Of a DNA stretch of 64,000 bases, positions 49,001-56,349 are shown piece after piece (within the stretch, counting starts at the first letter, position 1; every line of letters begins with the position of its first letter). This DNA is from DATMQA01 sp035566895. Lineage in GTDB: Bacteria > Verrucomicrobiota > Verrucomicrobiia > Limisphaerales > UBA8199. The notes under the pieces were generated by a model, which was given only the letters and a program-made list of their open reading frames with translations, had not been told where the DNA came from and made no database searches. The stretch is from contig DATMQA010000091.1 in NCBI GenBank assembly GCA_035566895.1, forward strand, positions 1 to 64,000, read 5' to 3'. Both the position numbers and the translations under genes were made by a program.

Positions 49001-51127
49001 TTCAAAATGCAAAGCCCATCGCCCTGGAGTTTCGATCCGCCAACGGCGGCGGACGCCTGCTGCGGCACGAATGTAACTATCGCCATCCTTTCTACCGTCA
49101 CCAATACGAGCAACTGCATGCTGGTGATGACGCGGACCTGGCAGGCCGCCGACTGCTGCGGCAACACCTCCGTGTGCAGCCAGACCCTGGCCGGACCGGA
49201 CAACACGCTGCCCGTCGTCGCGTTCTTCCCGACCAACATCCTGCTGTGCGCCACCTATGGCTGCGCCGCCATGCCTGATGCCACCTCACAAGTTATCGCC
49301 AGCGCCCCCAGCGGCATCGCTGGCATCTCACAAAGCATTCCGCCGGGCCAAGTCCTCTGCAGCAATACACCCGTCGTCTTCACGGTCACTAACGCCTGCG
49401 GCAACATTGCCTTCCGCGCCGGACTCGCCCTGGTTCAGCCGTGCTGCATTTCGCCCCCGCCGGGCATGGTGCTGTGGCTGGCATTTGATGAAACCGCAGG
49501 CGCGACTTGCCTCAACTCGATGGGCGGCAACAATGGGCTGCGCTACCAAGGCGCGTCCATTGCCACCAGCGCCAACGGCCCAGTCCGTGTGGCCGGCGAA
49601 TTTGCCGGCAACTGCCTTTCCTTCGATGGACAAAATGCCCGCGTCGTGGTATCCAACTACCCGGCCATCAATTTTGGCGAATCGGATTTCTCGGCGGACG
49701 CCTGGTTAAAATGGTCCGGAACAAATGGTTTTCTTGTGCTGGCCGGCAAAGCGCTCTTATCAGCCGGCCCCGACAATGCCGGGTTCGCTTGGTACCTGTC
49801 CGATGGCCACCCAGGTTTGCGGTTGATTACCAGCTACCTTTCTGACTACGGCTCTTCAGCCACACTCACACCCAACCGCTGGACGCATCTGGTGGTGACC
49901 GTCCACCGGCTCGCCGACACGGCCGGGCAAATCGCCTTTTACCTCGACGGCGTTTTGACCGACACCCTGCCCACTGCGCAGGCAGGCACGATAAGCACTC
50001 CCCCAAACACGGCGCTGCTGGTCGGCTCTTCTTTCAGCGGCTCGCTAGACGAGCTGGAATTGTTCTCCCGCGCTCTGTCTGCCGACGAAGTGGCGAGCCT
50101 TTATCAGGCGCAGACCTCGGGAAAATGCCGGTCGTACTGCTCCGTGCCGCGGGCAGCCGCCGTTTGCAGCAATTCGGTGACGGTCACTGCCCTGGTGTGC
50201 AACTACAGCGGGAGGCCGCTGGATTTTCTCGTCGGCTTCCGAACGCTTTCGGTGGTCGAAGCCGGCCTGTCTGATTCCATTGATTGGGACCCGCTCCCAG
50301 GGTCGCCGCCGCCCTCCTATTTCTCCTACAACCCGGCGGTTGTTCATGTCCTGCCGAATCAGTGCGCGCCTGTGGCGGTCACCATCACCCGTCCGCCGGC
50401 GCTCAGCCAGTTCGTCTTGTTTGGCCCTCAGAAAATCGCCAGCTATGAGATGGCCATACTGGACACGATCTCCGGTGAGAGGTTCAGCAGCCTGGGGACT
50501 TTGCACGATGGTTGGTTCGACTGTCCCGCGCTGGCCGTCAATCCGGGCGTTTGGACCAACATCGCTTACATGACCAACGTGGTCGCGCACGGCGCATCCC
50601 CGAACAACCTCGTATTCACCCTTTCCAACCCCACCAACGTTCCGCTCGTCCTGAACCCTCGATTCGTGGTGTTCGACGAGCAGATGTCGCTGGACACAAA
50701 TTTCGTCAGCTTGAACGGCATGCCACCTGCCATCCCCGCGACCAACCAGATCGCGCTCTCATCCTTCGGATCAGCCGACGTTGGCGTTACGTTCAACTTC
50801 ACCACCCCTCAGCCGGCGAAATCTTTTTATTTGGTCTTGCTGGCGGACATCGGTGAAAGAGGGGGATATGTTCCGATTGCCTCGATGACGCTCCGCAACG
50901 TCGTGCCGCCGACCGTTGGTCCCCTGCTTGACATCGCTTCCAGCAACGGGCAGTCGGTCGTCAGTTGGGACCTGGTTAACACGGACTTCTTGTTGGAATC
51001 TACCTTCGATCTCAGCGGCACGAACTGGATTCCGGCGGCCCTGCCGGTTGTGGAGTTACCTGAAGCGCGCCAGGGCGCGACATTGCCGGCGACAAACCGC
51101 GTTCAGATCTTCCGGCTGCGGCAGTAG
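43016..51127 (+). CDS. Giant secreted protein with three RCC1 propellers and a nested TIGR03803 propeller
   Basis: The 2703-aa frame runs from ATG 43016; the signal-like segment (RIVALWLVALGAPRSAAQ) begins near residue 60, so the true start may be later (for example a TTG near 43174). Three units each hold a fibronectin-like module (PNGxxxTAWFEWG), then exactly seven RCC1-type repeats (SLALKxDGTVVxWG; about 212-465, 639-895, 1222-1489) and a GTYTLTYT closing strand. HYR-like modules follow. The second broken HYR module is split by seven Gloeo/Verruco TIGR03803 repeats (about 1642-1999). Then come LamG (about 2149-2365) and a C-terminal module ending QIFRLRQ. Probably a cell-surface or matrix protein; no catalytic motif. 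Confidence 0.78.
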   Translation: MVFRENMEKKIHGPSPKGAIPPPLTATLFQVRCIRLTLRRDNGSTGAISAHTNLRAFLPLARIVALWLVALGAPRSAAQPPFVATQAATQIAGATATLNGAVNPNGTDTTAWFEWGTTPGYGHSTTPIDAGSGTSPVAWNSIISGLTPGVAYHCRAMASSGAGMDKGIDVVFEAPAVTLNGANPLTNCQAPLVDPGITATGSPLAISVDYFEVLALKADGSVAGWSGSIYQGPIAVPAGLDGVTAIAAGPLFGLALKADGTVLGWGDDTYGEADVPPGLNNVVAIAAGTANALALKSDGTIAAWGDNTYGETTVPAGLNNVKAIAAGDGYGLALKADGTVLGWGWSGTYAPRIPTGLNNVAAIAAGFSHSLALKNDGTVVAWGGNAYGETQVPSGLTDVIAIAAGYEVSLALKRDGTVVGWGDTTVPSGLNNVAAIATGDSLSLALKTDGTMVSWNHYGEAISVPSLNTLTDNLAVSGAVNTSAPGTYTLTYTVTNGIGGTGTATRTVIVESPVLPSVTTQPPMTVAGTTAALNGTVNPNGFARTAWFEWGIPLDYQHSTPVTDMGSGGAVVSLSAGVGGLTPGVLYHYRTVATTCAGLVKGQEKLLETPLISLIGGNPMTVECHTPFFDQVVVSDPPLAIAAGGLSSLALKSDGTAEGWGGLTAPAGLNNVVAIAAGYWHSLALKADGTVVAWGDNTDGATSIPASLNNVVAVAGGDGFSLALKSDGTVVGWGSFGQGANIPAGLNNVAAIAAGYAHSLALKNDGTVVAWGLDWDGQTDVPPGLTDVVAIAAGFYDSLALKRDGTVVGWGNSFNPDWHVPAGLNNVVALADGGSSDLALKSDGTVVGWGDNGKGQTSIPAGLNGVVAIAAGFYHSLALKNDGTVVSWGEQTSVPADLSALAGALTTSGTVNPDVLGTYTLNYTATNFPGGSSSATRTVLVVHALPPVFHAANNKTIECGTAWTFDPPTAVDTCNSAGLPVAIVGTVTNRTCPQVITRTWQATDTAGNSATTNQTVTIVDTTPPVITLLGDNPLTHQLGTPFIDPGATAWDICAGDLTSTVEPYKDVDPNTAGTYFHIYEVSDPCGNVSFKQRTVRVAIIPPSVTTQPAAPVAGTTATLNGIVNPNGRPTTAWFEWGPAMPSANTTPPIALGNGTAPVSISAALSGLTPGALYLCRAVATNGTVPVNGSARLLTLPAILRNGPDPLTNECHATFVDPGATVVTLPVAIDARFANSLALRSDGSVAAWGYGNSGATDIPAGLGSVTAIAAGSYFSLALKTDGTVVGWGSVPTIPAGLNSVVAIAAGDSHGLALKSDNTVVALGGDSYYGTQKVPTGLNNVNAISAGYNFSLALKANGTIAAWGDDQYGETDVPAGLTGVVAISAGFFHSLALKNDGTVIAWGYNYDGRTSVPMNLSNVLAVAAGGDHSLALRSDGTVVAWGGNSSGERNVPTALNNVVAIAAGYEFSLALRSDGSVVGWGNNQQSQITIPANLTVLSHNLTVNGTIDANTPGTYALTYTTTNILGGSAIVGRTVVVADTTPPALSCGLNKSVECGAVWDFDPPTATDACSGTNVTITVLSSTTNGNCPKVITRTWQATDASGNQSIPCSQTVTVVDTTPPVLTCSSNKTVQGSGCPGVTTQSAFSLLHSFALTSHDGQNPISGLTQASDGALYGTTEYGGDNGLGTIFKVNPDGSGYAIMHSFSSTGGDGRNPEGGLLLGKDGAIYGTTANGGAGTAGTVFKIAPDGSGYTVLRRFSGADGDAPEAGLLQGNDGFLYGVTVFGGSSFAGTVFRMDADGNNFTVLKNFPGGNEANPEDSTLVQGSDGTLYGTTGPRSGANGVVFKLAPDGSGYAVLKTFAGSDGQEPDAGLLLASDGELYGTTRFGGSYGLGTVFRLGTDGSSFTVLRSFSGADGSGPQAGLAEGCDGALYGTAGGGSAGGGVVFKLNKDGSAFGAVRNFSGSDTSGTGPGGPVVFGSDGALYGAAAGGGSGGAGTVFKMQSPSPWSFDPPTAADACCGTNVTIAILSTVTNTSNCMLVMTRTWQAADCCGNTSVCSQTLAGPDNTLPVVAFFPTNILLCATYGCAAMPDATSQVIASAPSGIAGISQSIPPGQVLCSNTPVVFTVTNACGNIAFRAGLALVQPCCISPPPGMVLWLAFDETAGATCLNSMGGNNGLRYQGASIATSANGPVRVAGEFAGNCLSFDGQNARVVVSNYPAINFGESDFSADAWLKWSGTNGFLVLAGKALLSAGPDNAGFAWYLSDGHPGLRLITSYLSDYGSSATLTPNRWTHLVVTVHRLADTAGQIAFYLDGVLTDTLPTAQAGTISTPPNTALLVGSSFSGSLDELELFSRALSADEVASLYQAQTSGKCRSYCSVPRAAAVCSNSVTVTALVCNYSGRPLDFLVGFRTLSVVEAGLSDSIDWDPLPGSPPPSYFSYNPAVVHVLPNQCAPVAVTITRPPALSQFVLFGPQKIASYEMAILDTISGERFSSLGTLHDGWFDCPALAVNPGVWTNIAYMTNVVAHGASPNNLVFTLSNPTNVPLVLNPRFVVFDEQMSLDTNFVSLNGMPPAIPATNQIALSSFGSADVGVTFNFTTPQPAKSFYLVLLADIGERGGYVPIASMTLRNVVPPTVGPLLDIASSNGQSVVSWDLVNTDFLLESTFDLSGTNWIPAALPVVELPEARQGATLPATNRVQIFRLRQ

Positions 51128-51499
51128 GCGCTGCACGAGTTGGAGCCGGTGAATGCGATCGAAAAAGACGTATGCTGCGGTGTAAGCCAAGTTCCAAAAC
51201 CGGACTTACTCGTGTACGCTGAGGCAGTGACGGCGTTCTTCGTTGGGGGGGTATTCTTACCCTCGAGAATCGCGATGCGCAAACGACGCAGCACCTCAGC
51301 CGGCATGGCATGAAAGGGCCGCCCGGAAATCGCTTGCCCACCCTGTGTCGCCTGGGTTCGCAGCCACGTCAATGTTGATCCCTTGATTTTATTGGCACAC
51401 CCATCAACCTGCAACCTTCTGATCCGAAGTCAAAGAACCAGTTCCGGCCCCAATTGGACAATTGAGGAAGCACACGGTCCTACCGATGTTTCCTTCACT
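51128..51499. other. Region between giant gene and decayed integrase, no confident gene
   Basis: A minus-strand frame of about 100 codons (51103-51414) has an ordinary-looking N-terminal half (AISGRPFHAMPAEVLRRLRI, AILEGKNTPPTKNAVTA) but I do not recognise it. It may be a remnant of the integrated element that brought the integrase. A 10-bp direct repeat GGGACCGAAA occurs twice just beyond, at 51517-51536. Confidence 0.35.
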
Positions 51500-52264
51500 T
51501 TATCCTTTTTCAAATCGGGACCGAAAGGGACCGAAAAGGACCCAAAAATTACCGAGCAGTATCAAATGCGCCGGGCCATCTGACACGTGATGCGTACGTC
51601 TATGGTCTGCAGCAAACTTGACGTGCTCTCCGCGCATGTTTGCGCATTCCGCAGTTCCCACTCCAGCCCTGCCCATGAATTCAATGAGATCGGCCGCATC
51701 TTTAGCGTCCGCGTTGAATTTCTGCGTTCTCACATCGCCCACAATAGCTAAAAACTGCTCCCATGTGAGGGTTGTTCGAATGGGTTTATCGGCCTTCACT
51801 TGTTTGAACTCGTGAGCCGGCGATTCAGCAATCGCCTTATGTTCGAGCGCGATTGCAAACAGGTGTCTCAGGAACCGCACGTATTCATTAAAGGACGAGT
51901 TCTTTAACCGGCGTCTCTGATCGCTCAACCACAAGTGAAGCTGACCCTTGCTGACACCCCCGACTCGCATTTCAAGCCCGTGCTTCCATGTCTTCTTGAA
52001 AATCTTCAGGATTGATTTCCGTGTTCCCTGTGTGTGCTCGGCCAGCCCTTGAATTGATTGCTCATAAAGGAACAGAAGCTGACCCAGGGTCATGGCGCTC
52101 GTCCTGGAGTCTGTGCTTTTGTGCTTGGCGATCTCCTCTTTGGCCTTTCTGCCGGCAAGTTCCCGATCCGTAGTTTCAAGGGGAATCCATTTTGTCTTGC
52201 CATTTCGCTTAAATACCGCATAGTATTTTTTCCGTTGCCGAATACCGGTAGAGGTGGTCGGCAA
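51500..52264 (-). pseudogene. Tyrosine recombinase/integrase, C-terminally truncated
   Basis: The 254-aa frame has an Arm-like start (MPTTSTGIRQRKKYYAVFKR), then a core-binding SAM-like domain (LGQLLFLYEQSIQGLAEHTQ; SSFNEYVRFLRHLFAIALEH), then the beginning of the catalytic domain (LTWEQFLAIVGDV; GRAGVGTAECANM). Similarity stops after GEHVKFAADH. The HxxR and Tyr motifs are missing and the tail is repeat-like. It starts 115 bp from tRNA-Ala, a usual integration target. It is likely an inactive remnant. Confidence 0.75.
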
Positions 52265-52378
52265 CCCTGCGGCATTTGCCTAACTTGTAATGCGTTTTCA
52301 CGCTACCAATGTACAGGTTAGGAGGACAAAGTTTGCTTGCAAGCGTTTTCTATGCAAGTAGCTGGTAGTGAATTGGTT

Positions 52379-52454
52379 GGGGTCGTAGCTCAGTTGGTAG
52401 AGCGTCTCGTTCGCAATGAGAAGGTCAGGGGTTCGACTCCCCTCGGCTCCACCA
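52379..52454 (+). tRNA. tRNA-Ala (CGC)
   Basis: The acceptor is GGGGTCG/CGGCTCC with two wobbles. The D arm is GCTCAGTTGGTAGAGC, the anticodon stem CTCGT/ATGAG with loop TTCGCAA and anticodon CGC. The T arm is AGGGG/CCCCT with loop TTCGACT; discriminator A and CCA (52452-52454) are encoded. It neighbours the decayed integrase. Confidence 0.95.
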
Positions 52455-52711
52455 TCCCCAAGTCAGGTGCAGCCACATGGATAGTAAGCTACAGGGCGAG
52501 CTGACAGACCTCCAATATTGGTGGGTATTCTCGGTTTCTATCCTTTATCATAATGCCCGGCGTGCACAGGTAAGTGGAACTTTTCGGTGGAGCGATTGGC
52601 CACCTCGGCATGGCGTTCCTGGTTCGGAAGTCACGACCGAGTCAGCCATCGCTCACCTCCGCGGTTCTCTCGCGTGGGCTTTCGGCTGTTCGACGCGTTC
52701 GAAAAGCACCC

Positions 52712-53146
52712 TCAGCCGACCGGTTTCATATGCGTTTGCGGCAGCACCGGGGGCACGTAGCGGCTTTGGGTCGCCCGCCGTCGCAGTTTCGAGAAGACCA
52801 GGAGGTTAAAGAAATGCATGATGCCCAGCACTACCAGCACCAGGCCTACCTTGCTGCTGAGGATTTCCAGGGCGGTCTGCACGTCGGTGGCCTTTTCCCC
52901 GTGTTTCAGCGCCAGCGTCACAAAACCGATGTTGATGAGGTAAAAGCCCACGACCAGCAGGTGATTGACCGAGTCGGCCAGCGGTTCGTTGCCGAGGAAA
53001 CTGTCCACCAGGAAAATCCGCCCATTTTTGTGCAGCGTTCGAGCGACCCAGATCGTGAGTGCCATGCTGACCGCCAAATACGCCAGGTACGTCCATACGG
53101 TGACTGGGTTGCCGCCGGTTTCGGCCAGAGCGAGGAACGGTTTCAT
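52712..53146 (-). CDS. Small polytopic membrane protein
   Basis: The 144-aa protein has three to four membrane segments (TYLAYLAVSMALTIWVA; LLVVGFYLINIGFVTLAL; KVGLVLVVLGIMHFFNLLVF) and a polar tail. I recognise no family-specific motif. It has a very good promoter with an operator palindrome (53181-53227) and an AAAGGACC ribosome site, so it is a regulated gene. It is divergent from the GYF-domain gene. Confidence 0.75.
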   Translation of the reverse strand: MKPFLALAETGGNPVTVWTYLAYLAVSMALTIWVARTLHKNGRIFLVDSFLGNEPLADSVNHLLVVGFYLINIGFVTLALKHGEKATDVQTALEILSSKVGLVLVVLGIMHFFNLLVFSKLRRRATQSRYVPPVLPQTHMKPVG

Positions 53147-53180
53147 AGATGAGGTCCTTTCGGCTTAGATGTTATCTGTT

Positions 53181-53227
53181 ATTTCTGTCATTACAGAAAT
53201 TATATATCATGTTCTTGCCCGGCGCAA
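53181..53227 (-). promoter_or_regulatory. Promoter with palindromic operator for the membrane protein gene
   Basis: On the minus strand TTGCGC (53227-53222), a 17-nt spacer and TATAAT (53204-53199) are followed by an inverted repeat, ATTTCTGT/ACAGAAAT (53181-53200, 4-nt centre). The repeat overlaps the -10 box and the likely start point, so a bound repressor would block transcription. The repressor is not identified; BlaI- or PadR-type proteins are possible. Confidence 0.7.
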
Positions 53228-53359
53228 GTAGTTTTGGGGGCCATCGTAATCGGTCACTGCGGCCGAAGGCCTTACGCAGCATCTCGGTTTTTTGTGGACA
53301 CTGCCCGCGATATTGCGGATGATTGGTGGCGTGGTTTGAATCGCAATTGCAGGGGCGCT

Positions 53360-54052
53360 ATGATGAACATCCGTCTTTCAAAACCGGGCGGCCGGCCGGA
53401 AGGGCCGTTCAGCCTCGAGCAGATCAATCAAGACCTGGCGGCGAAGAAATACGCCGATACTGATTACTGGGCCTGGTATGAGGGGATGACCGAGTGGGTC
53501 CCCCTGCACTCAGTCCCCGGAATCATTTCCGGGCGGAGCGCTCCCCAGCCCGCCATGGCCAGGGCGGAGACGGAGCCCGCGAGGCCTGTCACTGAAGCGG
53601 AGCCTTCCCCCCGGCAGCGAGCCGCGGCCGCCCCGGCCGTGCCCGCCACCGCGACGGCCGAGGCTGAAGAACCCCCCGCGCTGGCGCAACAACTCTCCTC
53701 GGGCCTGCCCTTTTCCGCTCTCGAGAGGATTTTTATCTTCACGACCGGTGACGGGCCGACGGCCTCCCGCTCACCGGTCACAGTGCGAATGCTGGAGGCG
53801 ACCACCGGCGAGAAGTTGGAACGCATCCGCGAGGACGTTCCACGCGATGCCCTGACCCACTGCAGTTTCCTGGAAGCGCTCCGGGGCGGGGGTTCGCTTC
53901 CGGACGCGGCGTGGCGGGCGATTGCCAACCTCGATCTTGCGCTGGTCCAGCAGGCGCGGGAAGGGGTTTATCGCATCTGCATTCGCAGCTATCCCATCGA
54001 GACGAACGATTTTGCAGCGCTGGCGCTTTTCTACAATAAGCAGAAGCTCTGA
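53360..54052 (+). CDS. GYF_2-domain protein with disordered linker
   Basis: From ATG 53360 the protein has 230 aa. Residues of about 2-50 match the bacterial GYF_2 domain (GRPEGPFSLEQINQDLAAKK; YWAWYEGMTEWVPL). An Ala/Glu/Pro linker of about 55 residues follows. The C-terminal domain (LPFSALERIFIFTTGDGPTA; THCSFLEALRGGGSLPDAAW) is not recognised. GYF_2 domains usually mediate protein interaction. An upstream extension to 53234 is less likely. Confidence 0.72.
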   Translation: MMNIRLSKPGGRPEGPFSLEQINQDLAAKKYADTDYWAWYEGMTEWVPLHSVPGIISGRSAPQPAMARAETEPARPVTEAEPSPRQRAAAAPAVPATATAEAEEPPALAQQLSSGLPFSALERIFIFTTGDGPTASRSPVTVRMLEATTGEKLERIREDVPRDALTHCSFLEALRGGGSLPDAAWRAIANLDLALVQQAREGVYRICIRSYPIETNDFAALALFYNKQKL

Positions 54053-54125
54053 CTCCATTTGGGTGCAAAACCCCATATTCGCGGGGGACCAGGCGGCAGT
54101 AGGTTGGGCCGCACAAAGAGACGCT

Positions 54126-54329
54126 ATGGAAACCAGATCAGCGAATGATATCGGAGCATCAACCGAAAAAGTGTTGCAGGATTTGGAGGCGGTGGTCCAG
54201 GAAGGGGAGCAGTTGCTGAGCGCCGGGGCGCGGGATTTGAGCGAGCGAGGCCAGGCGCTGCGGAAGCGGCTGGCCACCGCGCTGAAGGTCGCCAAAGAAA
54301 CTCGTCGCAAATTGCAGGAGCGGACGTGA
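54126..54329 (+). CDS. DUF883 (ElaB/YqjD-type) protein lacking its membrane anchor
   Basis: The 67-aa protein starts at ATG 54126. The helical sequence (VLQDLEAVVQEGEQLLSAGA and RGQALRKRLATALKVAKETR) matches the soluble part of DUF883 proteins, which normally end in a glycine-rich transmembrane helix and bind ribosomes at the inner membrane. Here the frame stops after KLQERT and a heptamer repeat cluster begins 13 bp later, so the anchor was probably lost to repeat insertion or decay. Confidence 0.7.
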   Translation: METRSANDIGASTEKVLQDLEAVVQEGEQLLSAGARDLSERGQALRKRLATALKVAKETRRKLQERT

Positions 54330-54341
54330 TTGGGGCTTTCT

Positions 54342-54362
54342 GGAGCTTGGTGTTTGGAACTT
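54342..54362. repeat. Heptamer units, GGAGCTT/GGTGTTT family
   Basis: GGAGCTT, GGTGTTT and GGAACTT run in register between the DUF883 stop and the yggS stop. This is the same family as 246-273. Confidence 0.8.
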
Positions 54363-55059
54363 ATTTCCTCACGTCGGCCTTCGGTCGCTCTCCAAACAGC
54401 GCAGTCCCGATGCGGACGATGGTCGCGCCTTCTTCGATTGCGACCTCAAAATCTCCCGTCATGCCCATGCTTAATTGCAGCATCGGCGCGCCCAGGATTT
54501 GCTCGCATTGCCCTTTGAGTTCACGAAGCTTTTTGAAAACCGGCCGCACCCGTTCCGCAACCGGCGTCCAGGGCGGTACTGTCATCAATCCGTGCACCTC
54601 CAACCGCGGGAAGGCGTTTAGCCGAGTCAAGTCCACCAGCAATTGCTGCGGTTTATAACCGAACTTGCTGGCCTCGCCGACGATATTCACCTCCAGCAAA
54701 ATGGGCATTTTCTTCGCGGCTTGCTCGGCTCGTTTATTTAGTTCTTCGGCCAGGTGCAGGCTATCGACGCTTTGAATCATCTCAAAGAGGTCCACCGCTT
54801 CCCGGCACTTGTTGCTCTGCAAATGACCAATCATGTGCCAGCGCAAACGGCCCGGGCATAACGGGATCTTGGCCTTGGCTTCCTGCACTTTGTTTTCAGC
54901 GAAGAGCGTCAGGCCGAGCCGGGCCGCCTCGGCGACGGTTTCCGGGGAATGCGTTTTGGACACCGCTAACAGGCTGACGGATTCCGGCGGTCGGCCCGCC
55001 CGCTCGCACGCGGCGGCGATGCGTTGGCGAATCTGTTCCAAGTTGGCAGCCAGGTCCAC
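54361..55059 (-). CDS. yggS: YggS-family PLP homeostasis protein
   Basis: From GTG 55059 (VDLAANLEQIRQRIAAACER) the protein has 232 aa, close to the usual length; a longer frame to 55158 is less likely. YggS/PROSC motifs: LLAVSKTHSPETV (PLP Lys), FAENKVQEA, LRWHMIGHLQSNK, GLMTVPPWTP and LSMGMTGDFEVAIEEGATIV. The fold binds PLP without known enzymatic activity and maintains B6 and amino-acid balance. Its 3' end overlaps the last heptamer unit. Confidence 0.93.
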   Translation of the reverse strand: MDLAANLEQIRQRIAAACERAGRPPESVSLLAVSKTHSPETVAEAARLGLTLFAENKVQEAKAKIPLCPGRLRWHMIGHLQSNKCREAVDLFEMIQSVDSLHLAEELNKRAEQAAKKMPILLEVNIVGEASKFGYKPQQLLVDLTRLNAFPRLEVHGLMTVPPWTPVAERVRPVFKKLRELKGQCEQILGAPMLQLSMGMTGDFEVAIEEGATIVRIGTALFGERPKADVRK

Positions 55060-55208
55060 ACGCGGAGAATAGTTGGAAATGATCTGGGTGAATAGCGAAA
55101 GATAAGCGCCCGCGGATAACAGATTGACGCAGATTACTGAGACGGGTCGGTGCAGCATCTCACGGTTTCGGCGTGACTAATCAGCAATTACCAACCACCA
55201 TCCGCCAC

Positions 55209-55622
55209 ATGCAATATTGGCTCGTCAAGCAGGAGCCCGAAGCTTATTCCTGGGCGAACTTCGTTAAGGAGCGCCGGGCCGCCTGGACCGGCGTCCGCAA
55301 TTTCCAGGCGCGCAACCATCTGCGCGCGATGAAGAGCGGCGACCTTGTGTTCTTCTACCACAGCGTTACCGACAAGCAGGTAGTGGGCATCGCCCGAGTG
55401 CAAAAAGAGGCCTATCCCGATCCCACTGCCAATGAGGGCGATTGGTCCTGTGTCGATTTGGTCCCGGTCAAGGCGCTAAAATGGCCCGTCACCTTGGATA
55501 TAATCAGGAGTGACAAGGAGCTGAAGCATATGCCGCTCGTAAAACAATCGAGGCTCTCCGTGATGCCCCTGACCCGGGAGCAATTTGAACGGGTGCTGAA
55601 ACTGGCGGAGACCACCATTTGA
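55209..55622 (+). CDS. EVE-domain protein
   Basis: The protein has 137 aa from ATG 55209. EVE features: MQYWLVKQEPEAYSWANFVK, WTGVRNFQARNHLRAMKSGD, VFFYHSVTDKQVVGIARVQK and YPDPT. EVE is a PUA-like fold thought to recognise modified bases in DNA or RNA; it also appears in defence systems, but no restriction gene is adjacent here. Confidence 0.92.
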   Translation: MQYWLVKQEPEAYSWANFVKERRAAWTGVRNFQARNHLRAMKSGDLVFFYHSVTDKQVVGIARVQKEAYPDPTANEGDWSCVDLVPVKALKWPVTLDIIRSDKELKHMPLVKQSRLSVMPLTREQFERVLKLAETTI

Positions 55623-55663
55623 AACCAGGTTGACCGAGCCTCCTTGCCGCTCGTAAATCCCAA

Positions 55664-56308
55664 ATGTCTCCTCAAGCGGTCATCTTCGACATGGACGGCG
55701 TGATCGTGGACAGCGAGCCGCGCCACGAACGCGCTTTCCTCGAGGTGGTGCGCGAGCTGGGCTATGGCGACAACCATGGGTTCACCGTCACCGATTATAT
55801 TGGCCGGACAGACCAGGATTTGTGGGCGGCCTTCGTGGCCCGTCATAAACCGGCCCAAACCCTCCCACAACTGCTCGCGATGAAACGACAGCGCGTGATC
55901 GAGATTCTCCGCCGCGACCAGCCGCTCTTTGAAGGCCTGGTAAAGCTGGTTGAGAAACTCGCGTTGAAATATCCCCTGGCCATCGCTTCGGGCTCGGAGC
56001 GGCTCGTCATCCAGGAAGTGCTCGAGTTTGAAGGGCTTCGCCGGTTCTTCCCCGTCGTTGTTAGCGGGGCCGACATTTCTCGCGGCAAACCGGCGCCGGA
56101 TATTTTTCTCCGCGCGGCCGATTTGCTTGGCATTGCGCCCGCGAACTGCTGGGTGATCGAGGATTCCAAGCCTGGCGTCGCCGGCGGACTGGCTGCGGGC
56201 ATGCGAGTCATCGCCATCACGAACACCCATCCGGCGGCCGAACTCGCACATGCCACCCATGTCGTGAGCAGTTATGAGGAGATCGGCCGGTTGCTGTTGA
56301 GGGATTGA
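55664..56308 (+). CDS. HAD-superfamily phosphatase/phosphomutase
   Basis: The 214-aa protein has motif I FDMDGVIVDSEP, motif II IASGSERL, motif III Lys in SRGKPAPDIFL and motif IV WVIEDSKPGVAGGLAAGM, the beta-phosphoglucomutase-like HAD subclass with a helical cap. Substrate not determined. It follows the EVE gene on the same strand and is convergent with bioA. Confidence 0.9.
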   Translation: MSPQAVIFDMDGVIVDSEPRHERAFLEVVRELGYGDNHGFTVTDYIGRTDQDLWAAFVARHKPAQTLPQLLAMKRQRVIEILRRDQPLFEGLVKLVEKLALKYPLAIASGSERLVIQEVLEFEGLRRFFPVVVSGADISRGKPAPDIFLRAADLLGIAPANCWVIEDSKPGVAGGLAAGMRVIAITNTHPAAELAHATHVVSSYEEIGRLLLRD

Positions 56309-56349
56309 GCGGGGTATTGCCGCAGCGTGCGCGGGAAGACTACCAACCC

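Noticed and set aside
43650..49010. Regularly spaced similar DNA that could suggest a CRISPR array or satellite
   Set aside because: Spacing is that of about 40-residue protein repeats in one frame, units differ, and no cas gene is nearby.
51103..51414. Minus-strand frame of 103 codons downstream of the integrase
   Set aside because: Overlaps the end of the giant gene, lacks a recognised domain, and its C-terminal part is low-quality; kept only as a note for the region.
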